From Amycolatopsis aidingensis (GTDB taxonomy: Bacteria > Actinomycetota > Actinomycetes > Mycobacteriales > Pseudonocardiaceae), in NCBI RefSeq assembly GCF_018885265.1, contig NZ_CP076538.1, positions 2,764,001-2,828,000 on the forward strand: 64,000 nt of DNA, written 5' to 3'. The position numbers and the translations under genes were made by a program. A model generated the notes under the pieces. It was not told where the DNA came from and did no database searches. It saw only the letters and a list, made by a program, of their open reading frames with translations. Below are positions 53,418-61,799 of the stretch, piece after piece (positions within the stretch are counted from its first letter, which is position 1; each line of letters opens with the position of its first letter).

Positions 53418-54602
53418 ATGTTCGCCTGGGTCGAGATCGCCGGATTCACCTGCCTGTGGCTGGTCGCCGTACTCCGCGCGCCGCAGGCGATCCGCCATCC
53501 GCAGCAGCGCGCCCTGTGGCTGGCGGTCACCCTGATCGCCTTCACCACCACACTGCACCAGCCGCCAGTGGTCGCCGGCCTCGGCGGCCTCATCGGTGAC
53601 CCGACGCTGGTCGTCGTCATCAAGCACACCTGCGACGTGATCGCCTCCTCGGCGATGCTGCACTTCATCCTGACCGCGATGGGCTGGCGCCGGCATCTCC
53701 CGTTCCTGCTGGCGGCCGCGATCACGGCCGGGACGGCGCTGTCCTGGATCAACCTCGCGCACGCGCCACCGGGGTACGCCGCCACCCCGGAACTCGACCT
53801 GCCCGCGTCCTACTGGGTCATCTTCTTCGGCTTCCATTTCGTCTCCAACTCCTGCGTGGTGGCGGTGTGCCTGCGTTACTGGCGGCAGGCCGACCGCTGG
53901 CCGATGCGCTGGGGGCTGCTCACCTTCGGCATCGGCACGCTGTTCGCCTGCGTGCTGTGGCTGCTGTTCCCGGCCTACCTGTGGACCCGGATCCCGGCGC
54001 TGCTGCCCGCGGCCTCGCTGGTCACCGGAATCGAGGAGATACTCCAGGCGGCGGGTGTGGCACTGCCCGCGGTGCCGGGCATCCGGCGCGCGTTCACCAG
54101 CCGCCGGAATCTCTGGACGCTGTGGCCGCTGTGGCGGCACGTCACCAGCTGGAACCCGCAGGTGGCGCTCGTCATCCCCCGGTTCCGGCTGGTCAACGTG
54201 CTGCTCCGGACCCACCTGGTGGACCTGCACCTGTACCGGGCCGTGATCGAGATCCGGGACGCCATCCTGATCCTCAGCGAGTACATCACCCCTGCCCTGA
54301 TCGACCGCGCCCGCGCGCATGTCCGCGCGCACCAGCTGCCGCCCGCGGAGGCGAACGCGACGGTCACCGCCTGCCTGATCTCGGTCGCTACCCAGGCCAG
54401 CGGGCAGGGGGAATTCCCGAGGCAGACCGATCTCCAGGCAGCGACGATGGGCGGCGAGGACCTCTCCGGCGAGATCGACTTCCTGCGCCAGGTGATCAAG
54501 GCGCGGAAGTCCCCGGTCGTGAAGGCCTTCGCCAGGGAGAACACCCTGACTCCGTGGACCGCCGACCGGCAGGAACAACCGCAAGCAGTAGACGGACCGT
54601 AG
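53418..54602 (+). CDS. MAB_1171c-type seven-helix membrane protein
   Basis: A 394-residue protein with about seven N-terminal membrane helices (FAWVEIAGFTCLWLVAVLRA; FTTTLHQPPVVAGLGGLIGD and following). A soluble C-terminal half of about 170 residues is rich in helices (LYRAVIEIRDAILILSEYI). This is the family annotated as MAB_1171c putative transporters, regularly found after ImmA/IrrE peptidases in actinobacteria. Its true role is unknown, and the topology would also suit a sensor. It ends 12 nt before a serine hydrolase gene. Confidence 0.82.
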   Translation: MFAWVEIAGFTCLWLVAVLRAPQAIRHPQQRALWLAVTLIAFTTTLHQPPVVAGLGGLIGDPTLVVVIKHTCDVIASSAMLHFILTAMGWRRHLPFLLAAAITAGTALSWINLAHAPPGYAATPELDLPASYWVIFFGFHFVSNSCVVAVCLRYWRQADRWPMRWGLLTFGIGTLFACVLWLLFPAYLWTRIPALLPAASLVTGIEEILQAAGVALPAVPGIRRAFTSRRNLWTLWPLWRHVTSWNPQVALVIPRFRLVNVLLRTHLVDLHLYRAVIEIRDAILILSEYITPALIDRARAHVRAHQLPPAEANATVTACLISVATQASGQGEFPRQTDLQAATMGGEDLSGEIDFLRQVIKARKSPVVKAFARENTLTPWTADRQEQPQAVDGP

Positions 54603-54614
54603 ACGGACACCGAG

Positions 54615-55763
54615 GTGACGGGAGTCGTGGTGCCGACCATCCACGGAACATGCGCCGACCAGTTCGCCGAGGTGCGCGAGGCGCTGTCCTCGACCCTGGC
54701 GGAAGGGCTGGACGTCGGCGCCTCGGTCGCGGTGTTCCTGGACGGCGAGCCGGTGGTGGACCTGTGGGGAGGCCACACCGATCCGGAGCGGACCCGGCCA
54801 TGGCAGCGCGACACCATCACCACCGTCTGGTCGGTGACGAAGACGATGACCGCCCTGTGCACGCTGATCCTCGCGGACCGCGGGGAACTCCGGCTGGACG
54901 CACCCGTCGCCAGGTACTGGCCGGAGTTCGCCGCGGCGGGCAAGGAACGGATCGAGGTGCAGCATCTGCTCGGGCACACCGCGGGACTGCCCGACTGGGA
55001 CGAACCGCTCGGCGTCGCCGACCTGTGCGACTGGGACAAGGCGACCTCGCTGCTCGCCCGGCAGGCGCCCCGGTGGGAGCCCGGCACCGTGTCCGGCTAC
55101 CACGCGCTCACCCACGGATACCTGGTCGGCGAGGTGATCCGGCGGGTATGCGGCCGCTCACCGGGAACCTTCTTCGCCGAGGAGGTCGCGGGTCCGCTCG
55201 GCGCGGACTTCCGGCTCTCACTCACTCCGGAGCAGGACCACCGGGTCGCGCCGATCATCCCGCACAACCAGCCCCGGCGGGCCACCGGCCGCGGCGCGGC
55301 CGCCGTGCCGCCCCGAACCATGATCACCCCCGAGGACAGCTGGACCACCCGCTGGCGGCGGGCCGAGATCCCGGCCGTGGCCGGTTACGGCAACGCCCGG
55401 TCCACGGCGGCGGTCCAGGCGGTGCTGGCCGGTGGTGGCGCGGCCGCGGGCAGGCGGCTGCTGTCCGAGGCCGGGGCGCGGGCGGCGCTGACCGTGCAGG
55501 CGGAGGGCACGGACCTGGTGCTCGGCGCCCCGCTGCGTCTCGGCACGGGGTACGGGCTGAACTCGGCGGAGATCTCGATCCTGCCCAATCCGGACACCTG
55601 CTGGTGGGACGGCTGGGGCGGGTCGCTGGTCGTCGCCGACCTGGACGCGCGCATGACTGTGGCTTATGTCATGAACCAGATGCGCGCTCGTGAGTACATC
55701 ATCGGAGACAGCCGCGGTACCAGTGTGCTCACCGCGGCGTACCGGGCATTGGGACGGGACTGA
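54615..55763 (+). CDS. Serine hydrolase of the beta-lactamase/EstB family
   Basis: A 382-residue class C-like serine hydrolase: SxxK motif S-V-T-K in TVWSVTKTMTA, then SGYHALTHGYLVGEVI supplying the Tyr, and WDGWGGSLVVAD near the C-terminus in place of KTG. No signal peptide. Such esterases cleave short esters or amides. GTG at 54615 is 12 nt after the membrane-protein gene, so it may belong to that operon. Confidence 0.87.
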   Translation: MTGVVVPTIHGTCADQFAEVREALSSTLAEGLDVGASVAVFLDGEPVVDLWGGHTDPERTRPWQRDTITTVWSVTKTMTALCTLILADRGELRLDAPVARYWPEFAAAGKERIEVQHLLGHTAGLPDWDEPLGVADLCDWDKATSLLARQAPRWEPGTVSGYHALTHGYLVGEVIRRVCGRSPGTFFAEEVAGPLGADFRLSLTPEQDHRVAPIIPHNQPRRATGRGAAAVPPRTMITPEDSWTTRWRRAEIPAVAGYGNARSTAAVQAVLAGGGAAAGRRLLSEAGARAALTVQAEGTDLVLGAPLRLGTGYGLNSAEISILPNPDTCWWDGWGGSLVVADLDARMTVAYVMNQMRAREYIIGDSRGTSVLTAAYRALGRD

Positions 55764-55865
55764 TCCGGTCTCCCGCCCGGGTTGCCGGGGAACCACGCGC
55801 CCCGGCGCGACGTTGTCGAAGTAGTTCTTTCAGCCGCGGAGCACCAATCGTGCGGGGAGGCCCAC

Positions 55866-56294
55866 GTGATTGTCGACGGCAAGTACAAGTTGCCGGTACC
55901 GGAACCCCGGCCGGAGTTCCAGCCGACCAGTGCTGAGTTCGTTCCGTTCGCCCAGGGATCGCCCGCCGCGGACGACTATTTCCCGGCGGGCCCGGACGCG
56001 ATCGGCCTGCCCTTGCTCGAGGTGGTGCGTGGGCCGCGCACCGGTGCCAGGTTCTCCCTGCCGCCGGGAGTCACCGTGATCGGCCGGGGTCCCGACTCCG
56101 ACATCCAGCTCGACGACACCACGGTGTCCCGGCGGCATGTGGAGTTCCGTCGCACCGCCGACCGGGTCCTGCTGCGCGACGCGGGCTCGCTGAACGGCAC
56201 CTACGTCAACCGTCGGCCGCTGGCCGAGGCCGAACTCACCGATGGCGACGAGATCTGGATCGGCAAGTTCCACCTGCGCTACCGAGGCCGGTAG
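55866..56294 (+). CDS. FHA domain protein
   Basis: A 142-residue protein with a disordered N-terminus of about 60 residues and one FHA domain (GVTVIGRGPDSDIQLDDTTV SRRHVEF ... LNGTYVNRRPL). It binds phosphothreonine peptides, so it is a target or adaptor of Ser/Thr kinases. GTG 55866 has GGGGAGG upstream. Its last 16 nt overlap the convergent helical-repeat gene. Confidence 0.9.
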   Translation: MIVDGKYKLPVPEPRPEFQPTSAEFVPFAQGSPAADDYFPAGPDAIGLPLLEVVRGPRTGARFSLPPGVTVIGRGPDSDIQLDDTTVSRRHVEFRRTADRVLLRDAGSLNGTYVNRRPLAEAELTDGDEIWIGKFHLRYRGR

Positions 56295-57050
56295 GCCGAC
56301 CTCAGGTCGGCGGCACCGCGGGCGGCCAGCTTCGGCCATGGGTCGTCCCGCGCGAGGATCTCGGCGGCCCGCAACCACACCGTGCGGTCGTGCCTGCGCA
56401 GCAGGCGGTAGCCCGCGGCCCGCACGACCGGCCTGTCACCCTCGATCAGCAGGCCGCACGGCAGGTCCAGCGGTAGCGACCGGGCGGCAGGCAGCAGCAC
56501 GCCCGTTGCCTCCCTGATCACCGTGGCCGACTCGTCCCGCAGCAGTGGCACCAGCCGGCCGGGCCGATCGGGCGAGTTGAGCAGGTGCGCGCCGAGCCGG
56601 ACCGGAGCTTCGGACAGCGCGACCCGGAGTTGGCTGCGCGCGAACGAGCTGCGCGACCTGTCCTCAAGGCGCAATGCCATGCCGACGGATGCGGGCAGTA
56701 GTGAGGTGGGGTTCGCGTGCAGCAGCAGGGCGAACGCCGCCCGCGCCGGGTCGCTGACCTGCCGGGCCCAGTCGGTGGTGCGCAGCACGAGGAACGGCAT
56801 CAGCTCGGGCACCGGCGTGGCCGCTATCCAGGACACCGCCTTCTCCCGCACGATCCCGCTCGGGTGCAGGCTCACCAGCGCGATGGCGGGGATTCCCGGG
56901 GCGCCCGTGCGCACGGCATCCACCGCCGCTTCGGCGGGGTCCGTCGAAGTCGGCCAGTGCGTCGAGGATGCGCTCGGCGTCCGTCCGGCAGTTGTCGTCC
57001 GCATCGCGGACCGCGGCGTACAGCTCGGTGGCTTGGTAGGGGAATGACAC
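56279..57050 (-). pseudogene. HEAT-like helical-repeat protein with 1-nt frameshift
   Basis: Two frames are needed. The N-terminal one reads VSFPYQATELYAAVRDADDN ... ERILDALADFD. Then, near 56938-56944, the reading shifts by one base into DPAEAAVDAVRTGAPGIPAI ... LRSAYRPR. The repeats (LRDESATVIREATGVLLPAA; RPVVRAAGYRLLRRHD) resemble HEAT units. One surplus G at the junction explains it. GTG 57050 is the likely start; an in-frame ATG at 57128 lies inside the LexA-type box. Function unknown. Confidence 0.65.
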
Positions 57051-57117
57051 GCGCCATTCTGTTCGGTGCCGCCCACTTCCGCAGTCGAATATTCGCCCCG
57101 CCGCTTCACTCGATCGT

Positions 57118-57139
57118 GTATCGAACATGTGGTCGATAC
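57118..57139. promoter_or_regulatory. SOS (LexA) box upstream of the DUF222/HNH gene
   Basis: TCGAACATGTGGTCGA (57121-57136) fits the actinobacterial LexA consensus TCGAAC-N4-GTTCGA with one mismatch. It is extended by GTATCGA/TCGATAC arms (57118-57124 and 57133-57139). It overlaps the -35 region expected for the -10 box TAGTCT at 57145-57150. Confidence 0.8.
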
Positions 57140-57144
57140 GGCGG

Positions 57145-57150
57145 TAGTCT
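57145..57150 (+). promoter_or_regulatory. -10 box TAGTCT, leaderless promoter of the DUF222/HNH gene
   Basis: TAGTCT ends 6 nt before GTG 57157 and follows the LexA-type box directly. Confidence 0.65.
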
Positions 57151-57156
57151 GGGGTT

Positions 57157-58407
57157 GTGACCAGGACCTTCGGCATCGACACCTCCCCCATGAGCGAGGA
57201 GGAACTCCTGACCGCGCTGGGCGAGCTCGAACAGCAGCGGCGAGTCGACTATGCCCGGGAGCTGGCGGTCCTGGCCGAACTCGACGGCCGCGGCACCGCC
57301 AGCCAGAAGGGCTACCGGGATCTGCCGACGTTGACCCGGGAGATCCTGCGGGTCAACGCCTACGACGCGCGCCAGCGCGTGGCCCACGCGCGGGCGGTGG
57401 TGCGGCGCTACGGCCCGGGTGGCATCCCCCTGGAACCCGACCTGCCCGAGGTCGGCGCCGCCGCGGCCGAAGGCGCGATCGGGCCGGAACACATCGAGAC
57501 CATCCGCGCCACCATCACCCGCTTCCCCCAGCCGATCAGCCTCCCGGACCGGGAACATGCCGAAGCGCTGCTGACCAAGGCGGCGCGGGAGTACGAACCC
57601 CACACCGTCACCACCCTGGGCCGGGAGATCCTGGCCCGGCTGGACCAGGACGGCACCCCACCCACGGAGGAGGAACTGGCCCGGCCGGAACGGTCCCTGG
57701 ACTGGCGCGAAACCCGCGGCGGGCGATTGCGGGGCACCTTCGACCTGGATGCGGAGACCGCCGCGGTGTTGACCGGGCTGATCGAACCGAGGGCGAAACC
57801 CTCCGGCACGAAAGAGGAGCCGGATCGCCGGAGTAAGTTCCAGCGGCAAGGGGACGCGTTCGCCGACGTGCTGCGCGTGGCAGCGGGGTGTCCGGAGGAG
57901 GGGCCGACCGAGGCCGGGGAACCCTTCACCGTGATGGTGACCATCACCCTGGAGGATTTGAAGCACGGCACCGGATACGGGCTCCTGCACGGGCAGGAGT
58001 CCTACTCGGCCGCCCAGATCCGGCGGATGGCTTGTGACGCGTACCTCGTGCCCGCGGTGCTGGGCGGCAAGGGCGAGATCCTCGACATCGGACAACGCAC
58101 CCGCACCGTACCCCTGGCCATCCGCAGAGCCCTGATCCTGCGGGACCGCGGGTGCACCTTCCCCGGATGCCGGAAAAAACCCAAGCAATGTGACGCGCAT
58201 CATGTGGTGTTCTGGGCTAACGGGGGACCCACCGCCCTGCACAACCTCACCCTGCTGTGCTGGTACCACCACAACCTCATCCACCACACCGACTGGCAAG
58301 TAAGGATGCGCAACGGGTTGCCCGAGTTCATCCCACCGGCCTTTGTGGACCCGGAGCGAAGACCCAGACGCAACCTCCTGCACCGGCAAGGGAAGGAGGC
58401 CGAATGA
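57157..58407 (+). CDS. DUF222 domain HNH endonuclease (13E12-like)
   Basis: A 416-residue protein: a long helical DUF222 region (about 15-260), then an HNH domain at about 320-380 with GCTFPGCRKKPKQCDAHHVVFW and NLTLLCWYHHNLIHH. It belongs to the 13E12 repeat family, of which several M. tuberculosis members are LexA-controlled. The SOS-type box upstream fits that. Role uncertain: mobile-element related or DNA-damage nuclease. Confidence 0.9.
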   Translation: MTRTFGIDTSPMSEEELLTALGELEQQRRVDYARELAVLAELDGRGTASQKGYRDLPTLTREILRVNAYDARQRVAHARAVVRRYGPGGIPLEPDLPEVGAAAAEGAIGPEHIETIRATITRFPQPISLPDREHAEALLTKAAREYEPHTVTTLGREILARLDQDGTPPTEEELARPERSLDWRETRGGRLRGTFDLDAETAAVLTGLIEPRAKPSGTKEEPDRRSKFQRQGDAFADVLRVAAGCPEEGPTEAGEPFTVMVTITLEDLKHGTGYGLLHGQESYSAAQIRRMACDAYLVPAVLGGKGEILDIGQRTRTVPLAIRRALILRDRGCTFPGCRKKPKQCDAHHVVFWANGGPTALHNLTLLCWYHHNLIHHTDWQVRMRNGLPEFIPPAFVDPERRPRRNLLHRQGKEAE

Positions 58408-58433
58408 TGGTAATCGCCTGTTCGGCGGCGGGA

Positions 58434-59549
58434 TCACCGTGCCCAGTCGAGCACAGCGGTGCTACTGGGATCGGTGAAGGCGAGCAGCCGCAGGGCTTCG
58501 TGCTCGATCTCGCCAATGTCCGTAGTGGACAGTGGACGAAGTGGCTGCACGGTGAGCACGACCGTGTCCCTGTCGCGGGCGGTCGTCCAGGTAGCGGCCA
58601 CGGTGCCGTCGACGAGTACGGTCGCCGCGACGCCCGCGCCGACGCACACCTGGCGGCGGATCTGGTCGGTCATGATCCGGGTGCGGTCGGCGTGGGCGAG
58701 CAGGGTGGCGTCGAACTCCGGGAGGAACCGGACCGGAGCAGGCAAGTCGGCCGGGGGCAGCGGCCGGTCCGGAAGGTCGAACAACTCCCGCCCGGACTGG
58801 TCGGCGTAGACCCGCAGTTCCGGTCGCAACCGGGCGAACACCTCGCGCAGGCCGCTCACCCCGGACCAGGCCCGGGCGTCGGCCACGGTTGCCGGGCCGA
58901 ACGCCGCCAGGTAACGGCGGACCAGCTCGTCCGCGTCCTCCGTGGTCGCCTCCTGGGGTACCCCCGTCCACTCCGCCGAGGCGAACGGGGTGGCGCCACG
59001 GGTGTTCCAGGTGCCGCTCGGCGCCGGATGCACCAGCGGCAGCAGGTACTGCACCGTCCAGCCGAGGCCGGTCGGATCGGCACCCGGGCGCCGCCGCGCG
59101 AGCAGCCGCCCCAGCTCCGGCCGGGTCAGCACCCGCCCGTCGGCGAGCAGGGTCCGTGCCTCGGCGACCAGCTCGTCCAGGTCGACTCCCGCGGTGCGGC
59201 GGCCGAACGCGTTGCGTTGCACGCGACGCAGCAGTGGCGCCAGCACCGGCCGGACGAGCCGGAAGTCCGGTACCGACATCAGATGCTGGGTTGCGCGCAT
59301 CAGGGTGGATCGCACCAGGGTCCCGTCCTCGATGGCGGCGGTCAGCTCGCCGATGGTGAACCGGTCGAGCCTGCTCCACAGTGCAAGATAGGGCAGGTTC
59401 GGGTCCTGGGCGTTCAGGCCGAGCAGGCGCTCGACCGCCGGGACCACCGGCAGGTCCACGCGATCCAGCAGCAGCTGCCGCGCCAGCACCGCGCGGTTGA
59501 GCGCCCGCGGGCTCAGCACGGTGGCTCGGCCGGGTCCGCGGGCGTCCAT
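58434..59549 (-). CDS. Winged-helix DNA-binding domain protein (HTH_42, AlkX-like)
   Basis: A 371-residue protein with the HTH_42 pattern: NRAVLARQLLLDR, GLNAQDPNLPYLALWSRLD, and DLPDRPLPPADLPAPVRFLP in the C-terminal half. Members bind DNA, sometimes with glycosylase-like activity; function here is unknown. ATG 59549 is one base from the epoxide hydrolase stop, so both form one operon. Confidence 0.83.
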   Translation of the reverse strand: MDARGPGRATVLSPRALNRAVLARQLLLDRVDLPVVPAVERLLGLNAQDPNLPYLALWSRLDRFTIGELTAAIEDGTLVRSTLMRATQHLMSVPDFRLVRPVLAPLLRRVQRNAFGRRTAGVDLDELVAEARTLLADGRVLTRPELGRLLARRRPGADPTGLGWTVQYLLPLVHPAPSGTWNTRGATPFASAEWTGVPQEATTEDADELVRRYLAAFGPATVADARAWSGVSGLREVFARLRPELRVYADQSGRELFDLPDRPLPPADLPAPVRFLPEFDATLLAHADRTRIMTDQIRRQVCVGAGVAATVLVDGTVAATWTTARDRDTVVLTVQPLRPLSTTDIGEIEHEALRLLAFTDPSSTAVLDWAR

Positions 59550-59550
59550 G

Positions 59551-60702
59551 TCAGCGTGCCTTCCGGAAGAACAGGCGGACGTCCTCGACGAGCGCCGCGG
59601 GCGCCTCCATGGCGAGGAAGTGCCCGCCGCGATCGAGTTCGGTCCAGTGCACGATGTTGTGGTCGCGCTCGGCCCCGGGCCGGATGGTCACGTCGTGGGC
59701 GGACACCAGCACCCCGGTCGGCACCGTGCCGCGCCCGGCACCCTCGCTCCAGTCGGCAGCCGAGGTCTCCTCGTAGTAGATCTGGGCCGCCGAGCCGGCC
59801 GTTCCGGTCAGCCAGTACAGCGAGACATCGGTGAGCATCCGGTCGCGGTCGATGCTGTCCTCCGGCAACCCGTCCTCCGGATCGGTGAACTCCTGGAACT
59901 TCTCCATGATCCAGGCGAGCTGGCCGACCGGCGAGTCGTGCAGTCCGTAGGTCACCGTCTGCGGTCGCTTGGAGTTGCACTGCAGGTAGCCGTCGTTGAA
60001 GTTCTGCATGGCTTCCCAGCTGCGCTGCTCGGCCTCCGTGAGTCCGTCGAACTCGCCCTCGGCGCCGGCCGGGAAGGTGAGCAGGGCGTTGAGATGGATA
60101 CCGAGCACCTGCTCCGGCGCCTGCCTGCCGATCTCCGGGCCGACCCAGGCACCCGTGTCATAACCCTGCACGCCGTACCGCTGGTACCCGAGGGCCGGCA
60201 TCAGCCGTACCAGTAACCCGGCCATCCGGGCCGCGTTCATCCCCGGACCGGCCAGCGGGGTGGAGAAACCGAACCCGGGCAGGGAGGGCACCACCAGATG
60301 AAAGGCATCGGCCGGGTCGCCCCCATGGGCACGGGGATCCGACAGCGGGCCGAGCACGTCGAGGAAGTCCGTGAACCCGCCGGGCCAGCCGTGCAGCAGG
60401 ACCAGGGGAGTGGCGTCCGGTTCCGGCGAGCGCACGTGCAGGAAATGCAGGTTCTGACCGTCGATGGTGGTACGGAACTGCGGGTACTCGTTCAGCGCCG
60501 CCTCCTGCGCGCGCCAGTCATAACGGGTACGCCAGTACCCGGCCAGTTCCTTGAGATACCCGACCGGGACGCCGCGGCTCCAGCCCACCCCGGGCAGCTC
60601 GTCCGGCCAGCGGGTGTTGGCCAGCCTCGCCCGCAGGTCCTCCAGCTCGGCCTCTGGGATGTCGATGCGGAAGGGCTGGATGTCGTGCCGTGTGCTTGTC
60701 AT
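59551..60702 (-). CDS. Epoxide hydrolase
   Basis: A 383-residue alpha/beta hydrolase with the epoxide-hydrolase N-terminal domain ([25 protein letters not shown]), oxyanion motif [13 protein letters not shown], nucleophile Asp in [11 protein letters not shown], and C-terminal His in [12 protein letters not shown]. It opens epoxides to diols. ATG at 60702. It is divergent from a WYL regulator with a clear operator between. Confidence 0.9.
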   Translation of the reverse strand: MTSTRHDIQPFRIDIPEAELEDLRARLANTRWPDELPGVGWSRGVPVGYLKELAGYWRTRYDWRAQEAALNEYPQFRTTIDGQNLHFLHVRSPEPDATPLVLLHGWPGGFTDFLDVLGPLSDPRAHGGDPADAFHLVVPSLPGFGFSTPLAGPGMNAARMAGLLVRLMPALGYQRYGVQGYDTGAWVGPEIGRQAPEQVLGIHLNALLTFPAGAEGEFDGLTEAEQRSWEAMQNFNDGYLQCNSKRPQTVTYGLHDSPVGQLAWIMEKFQEFTDPEDGLPEDSIDRDRMLTDVSLYWLTGTAGSAAQIYYEETSAADWSEGAGRGTVPTGVLVSAHDVTIRPGAERDHNIVHWTELDRGGHFLAMEAPAALVEDVRLFFRKAR

Positions 60703-60723
60703 GAGCAGAACGCTAGATGCCGG

Positions 60724-60744
60724 TTAGGACACTTTCGGTCCTAA
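60724..60744. promoter_or_regulatory. Operator between epoxide hydrolase and WYL regulator
   Basis: TTAGGAC (60724-60730) and GTCCTAA (60738-60744) form a perfect 7-N7-7 inverted repeat. It begins 22 nt upstream of the epoxide hydrolase start and ends 21 nt before the WYL gene start. Confidence 0.85.
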
Positions 60745-60764
60745 GTGGCTGGCAGACTCGGGTC

Positions 60765-61736
60765 GTGCTGGAGACACCCGTGCGGCTGCTGAAACTGCTC
60801 TCCCTGCTGCAGATGCACCGGGACTGGTCGGGTGCCGAGCTGGCGTACCGGCTCGAGGTGACCACCCGCACCGTCCGCAGGGATGTGGAGCGCTTGCGTG
60901 AACTCGGCTACCCCGTGCTCGCCCTGCGGGGTACCGCGGGCTACCGGCTGGGTGCGGGGGCCGCGCTGCCGCCGCTGCTGCTGGACGACGAGGAGGCCGT
61001 GGCCGTGACGGTCGGCCTGCGCACGGCAGCGGGCGGATCGATCACCGGGATCGAGGAGACCTCGCTGCGTGCGCTGGCCAAGCTCGAGCAGGTACTGCCC
61101 TCCCGCCTGCGCCACCGGGTGAACACCCTGCACACCGCGACGGTCCGCGCCGGTACCGCGCCCGGACCGCGGGTGGCGGCGGACACGCTGATGGCCATCG
61201 CCGACGCCTGCCGGCGGCAGGAGCGGCTGCGGTTCGACTACACCAGCCTGCGCGGTGCGGCAACCGTCCGGTCGGTGGAGCCGCACCGGCTGGTCAACTT
61301 CGGTCGGCACTGGTACCTGGTCGCCTTCGACATCGACCGCGCGGACTGGCGTACCTTCCGGGTGGACCGGCTGGTCCCGCGCAGCCCCACCGGCCCGCGG
61401 TTCACCCCACGCCAGCCGCCGCACGGGGACGCCGTCAGCTACCTGGCACACCAGCTGTCCACCCGTACCTGGCCCTGCCAGGCCATCGTCACCCTGCACG
61501 AACCGGCCGAGACGGTGACCGACCGGGTGTGGCCGGGGATGGGCGTGGTGGAAGCCGTCGACGAGCACAGCTGCCTGCTGCACGTCGGCGCCGACACCGT
61601 CTCGGCCCTGGTCTGGATGATCACCTCGGTGGACCTGGACTTCACCCTGGTCAGCGGGCCGCCCGGGCTCGCGGACGCTTTTCGCGCGCAGGCCGACCGG
61701 TGCCTGCGTGCCATCCGGCGGCCGCAGACCGGCTGA
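60765..61736 (+). CDS. DeoR-type HTH / WYL domain regulator
   Basis: A 323-residue regulator: winged helix (GAELAYRLEVTTRTVRRDVE RLRELGY) and a WYL domain (LVNFGRHWYLVAFDIDRADW RTFRVDRL). It probably senses a small ligand and controls the divergent epoxide hydrolase operon. GTG 60765 is 6 nt after CAGACT, a possible leaderless promoter. It ends before a strong shared terminator. Confidence 0.88.
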   Translation: MLETPVRLLKLLSLLQMHRDWSGAELAYRLEVTTRTVRRDVERLRELGYPVLALRGTAGYRLGAGAALPPLLLDDEEAVAVTVGLRTAAGGSITGIEETSLRALAKLEQVLPSRLRHRVNTLHTATVRAGTAPGPRVAADTLMAIADACRRQERLRFDYTSLRGAATVRSVEPHRLVNFGRHWYLVAFDIDRADWRTFRVDRLVPRSPTGPRFTPRQPPHGDAVSYLAHQLSTRTWPCQAIVTLHEPAETVTDRVWPGMGVVEAVDEHSCLLHVGADTVSALVWMITSVDLDFTLVSGPPGLADAFRAQADRCLRAIRRPQTG

Positions 61737-61745
61737 ACGCGAGAT

Positions 61746-61791
61746 CCGCGGGCGGCCCGCCATCCCCCGACGGATGGCGGGCCGCCCGCGG
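61746..61791. terminator. Bidirectional 20-bp hairpin between WYL and MFS genes
   Basis: A perfect stem: CCGCGGGCGGCCCGCCATCC (61746-61765) pairs with 61772-61791, loop 6 nt. It lies between two convergent stop codons. Confidence 0.9.
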
Positions 61792-61799
61792 CGGCCGGG

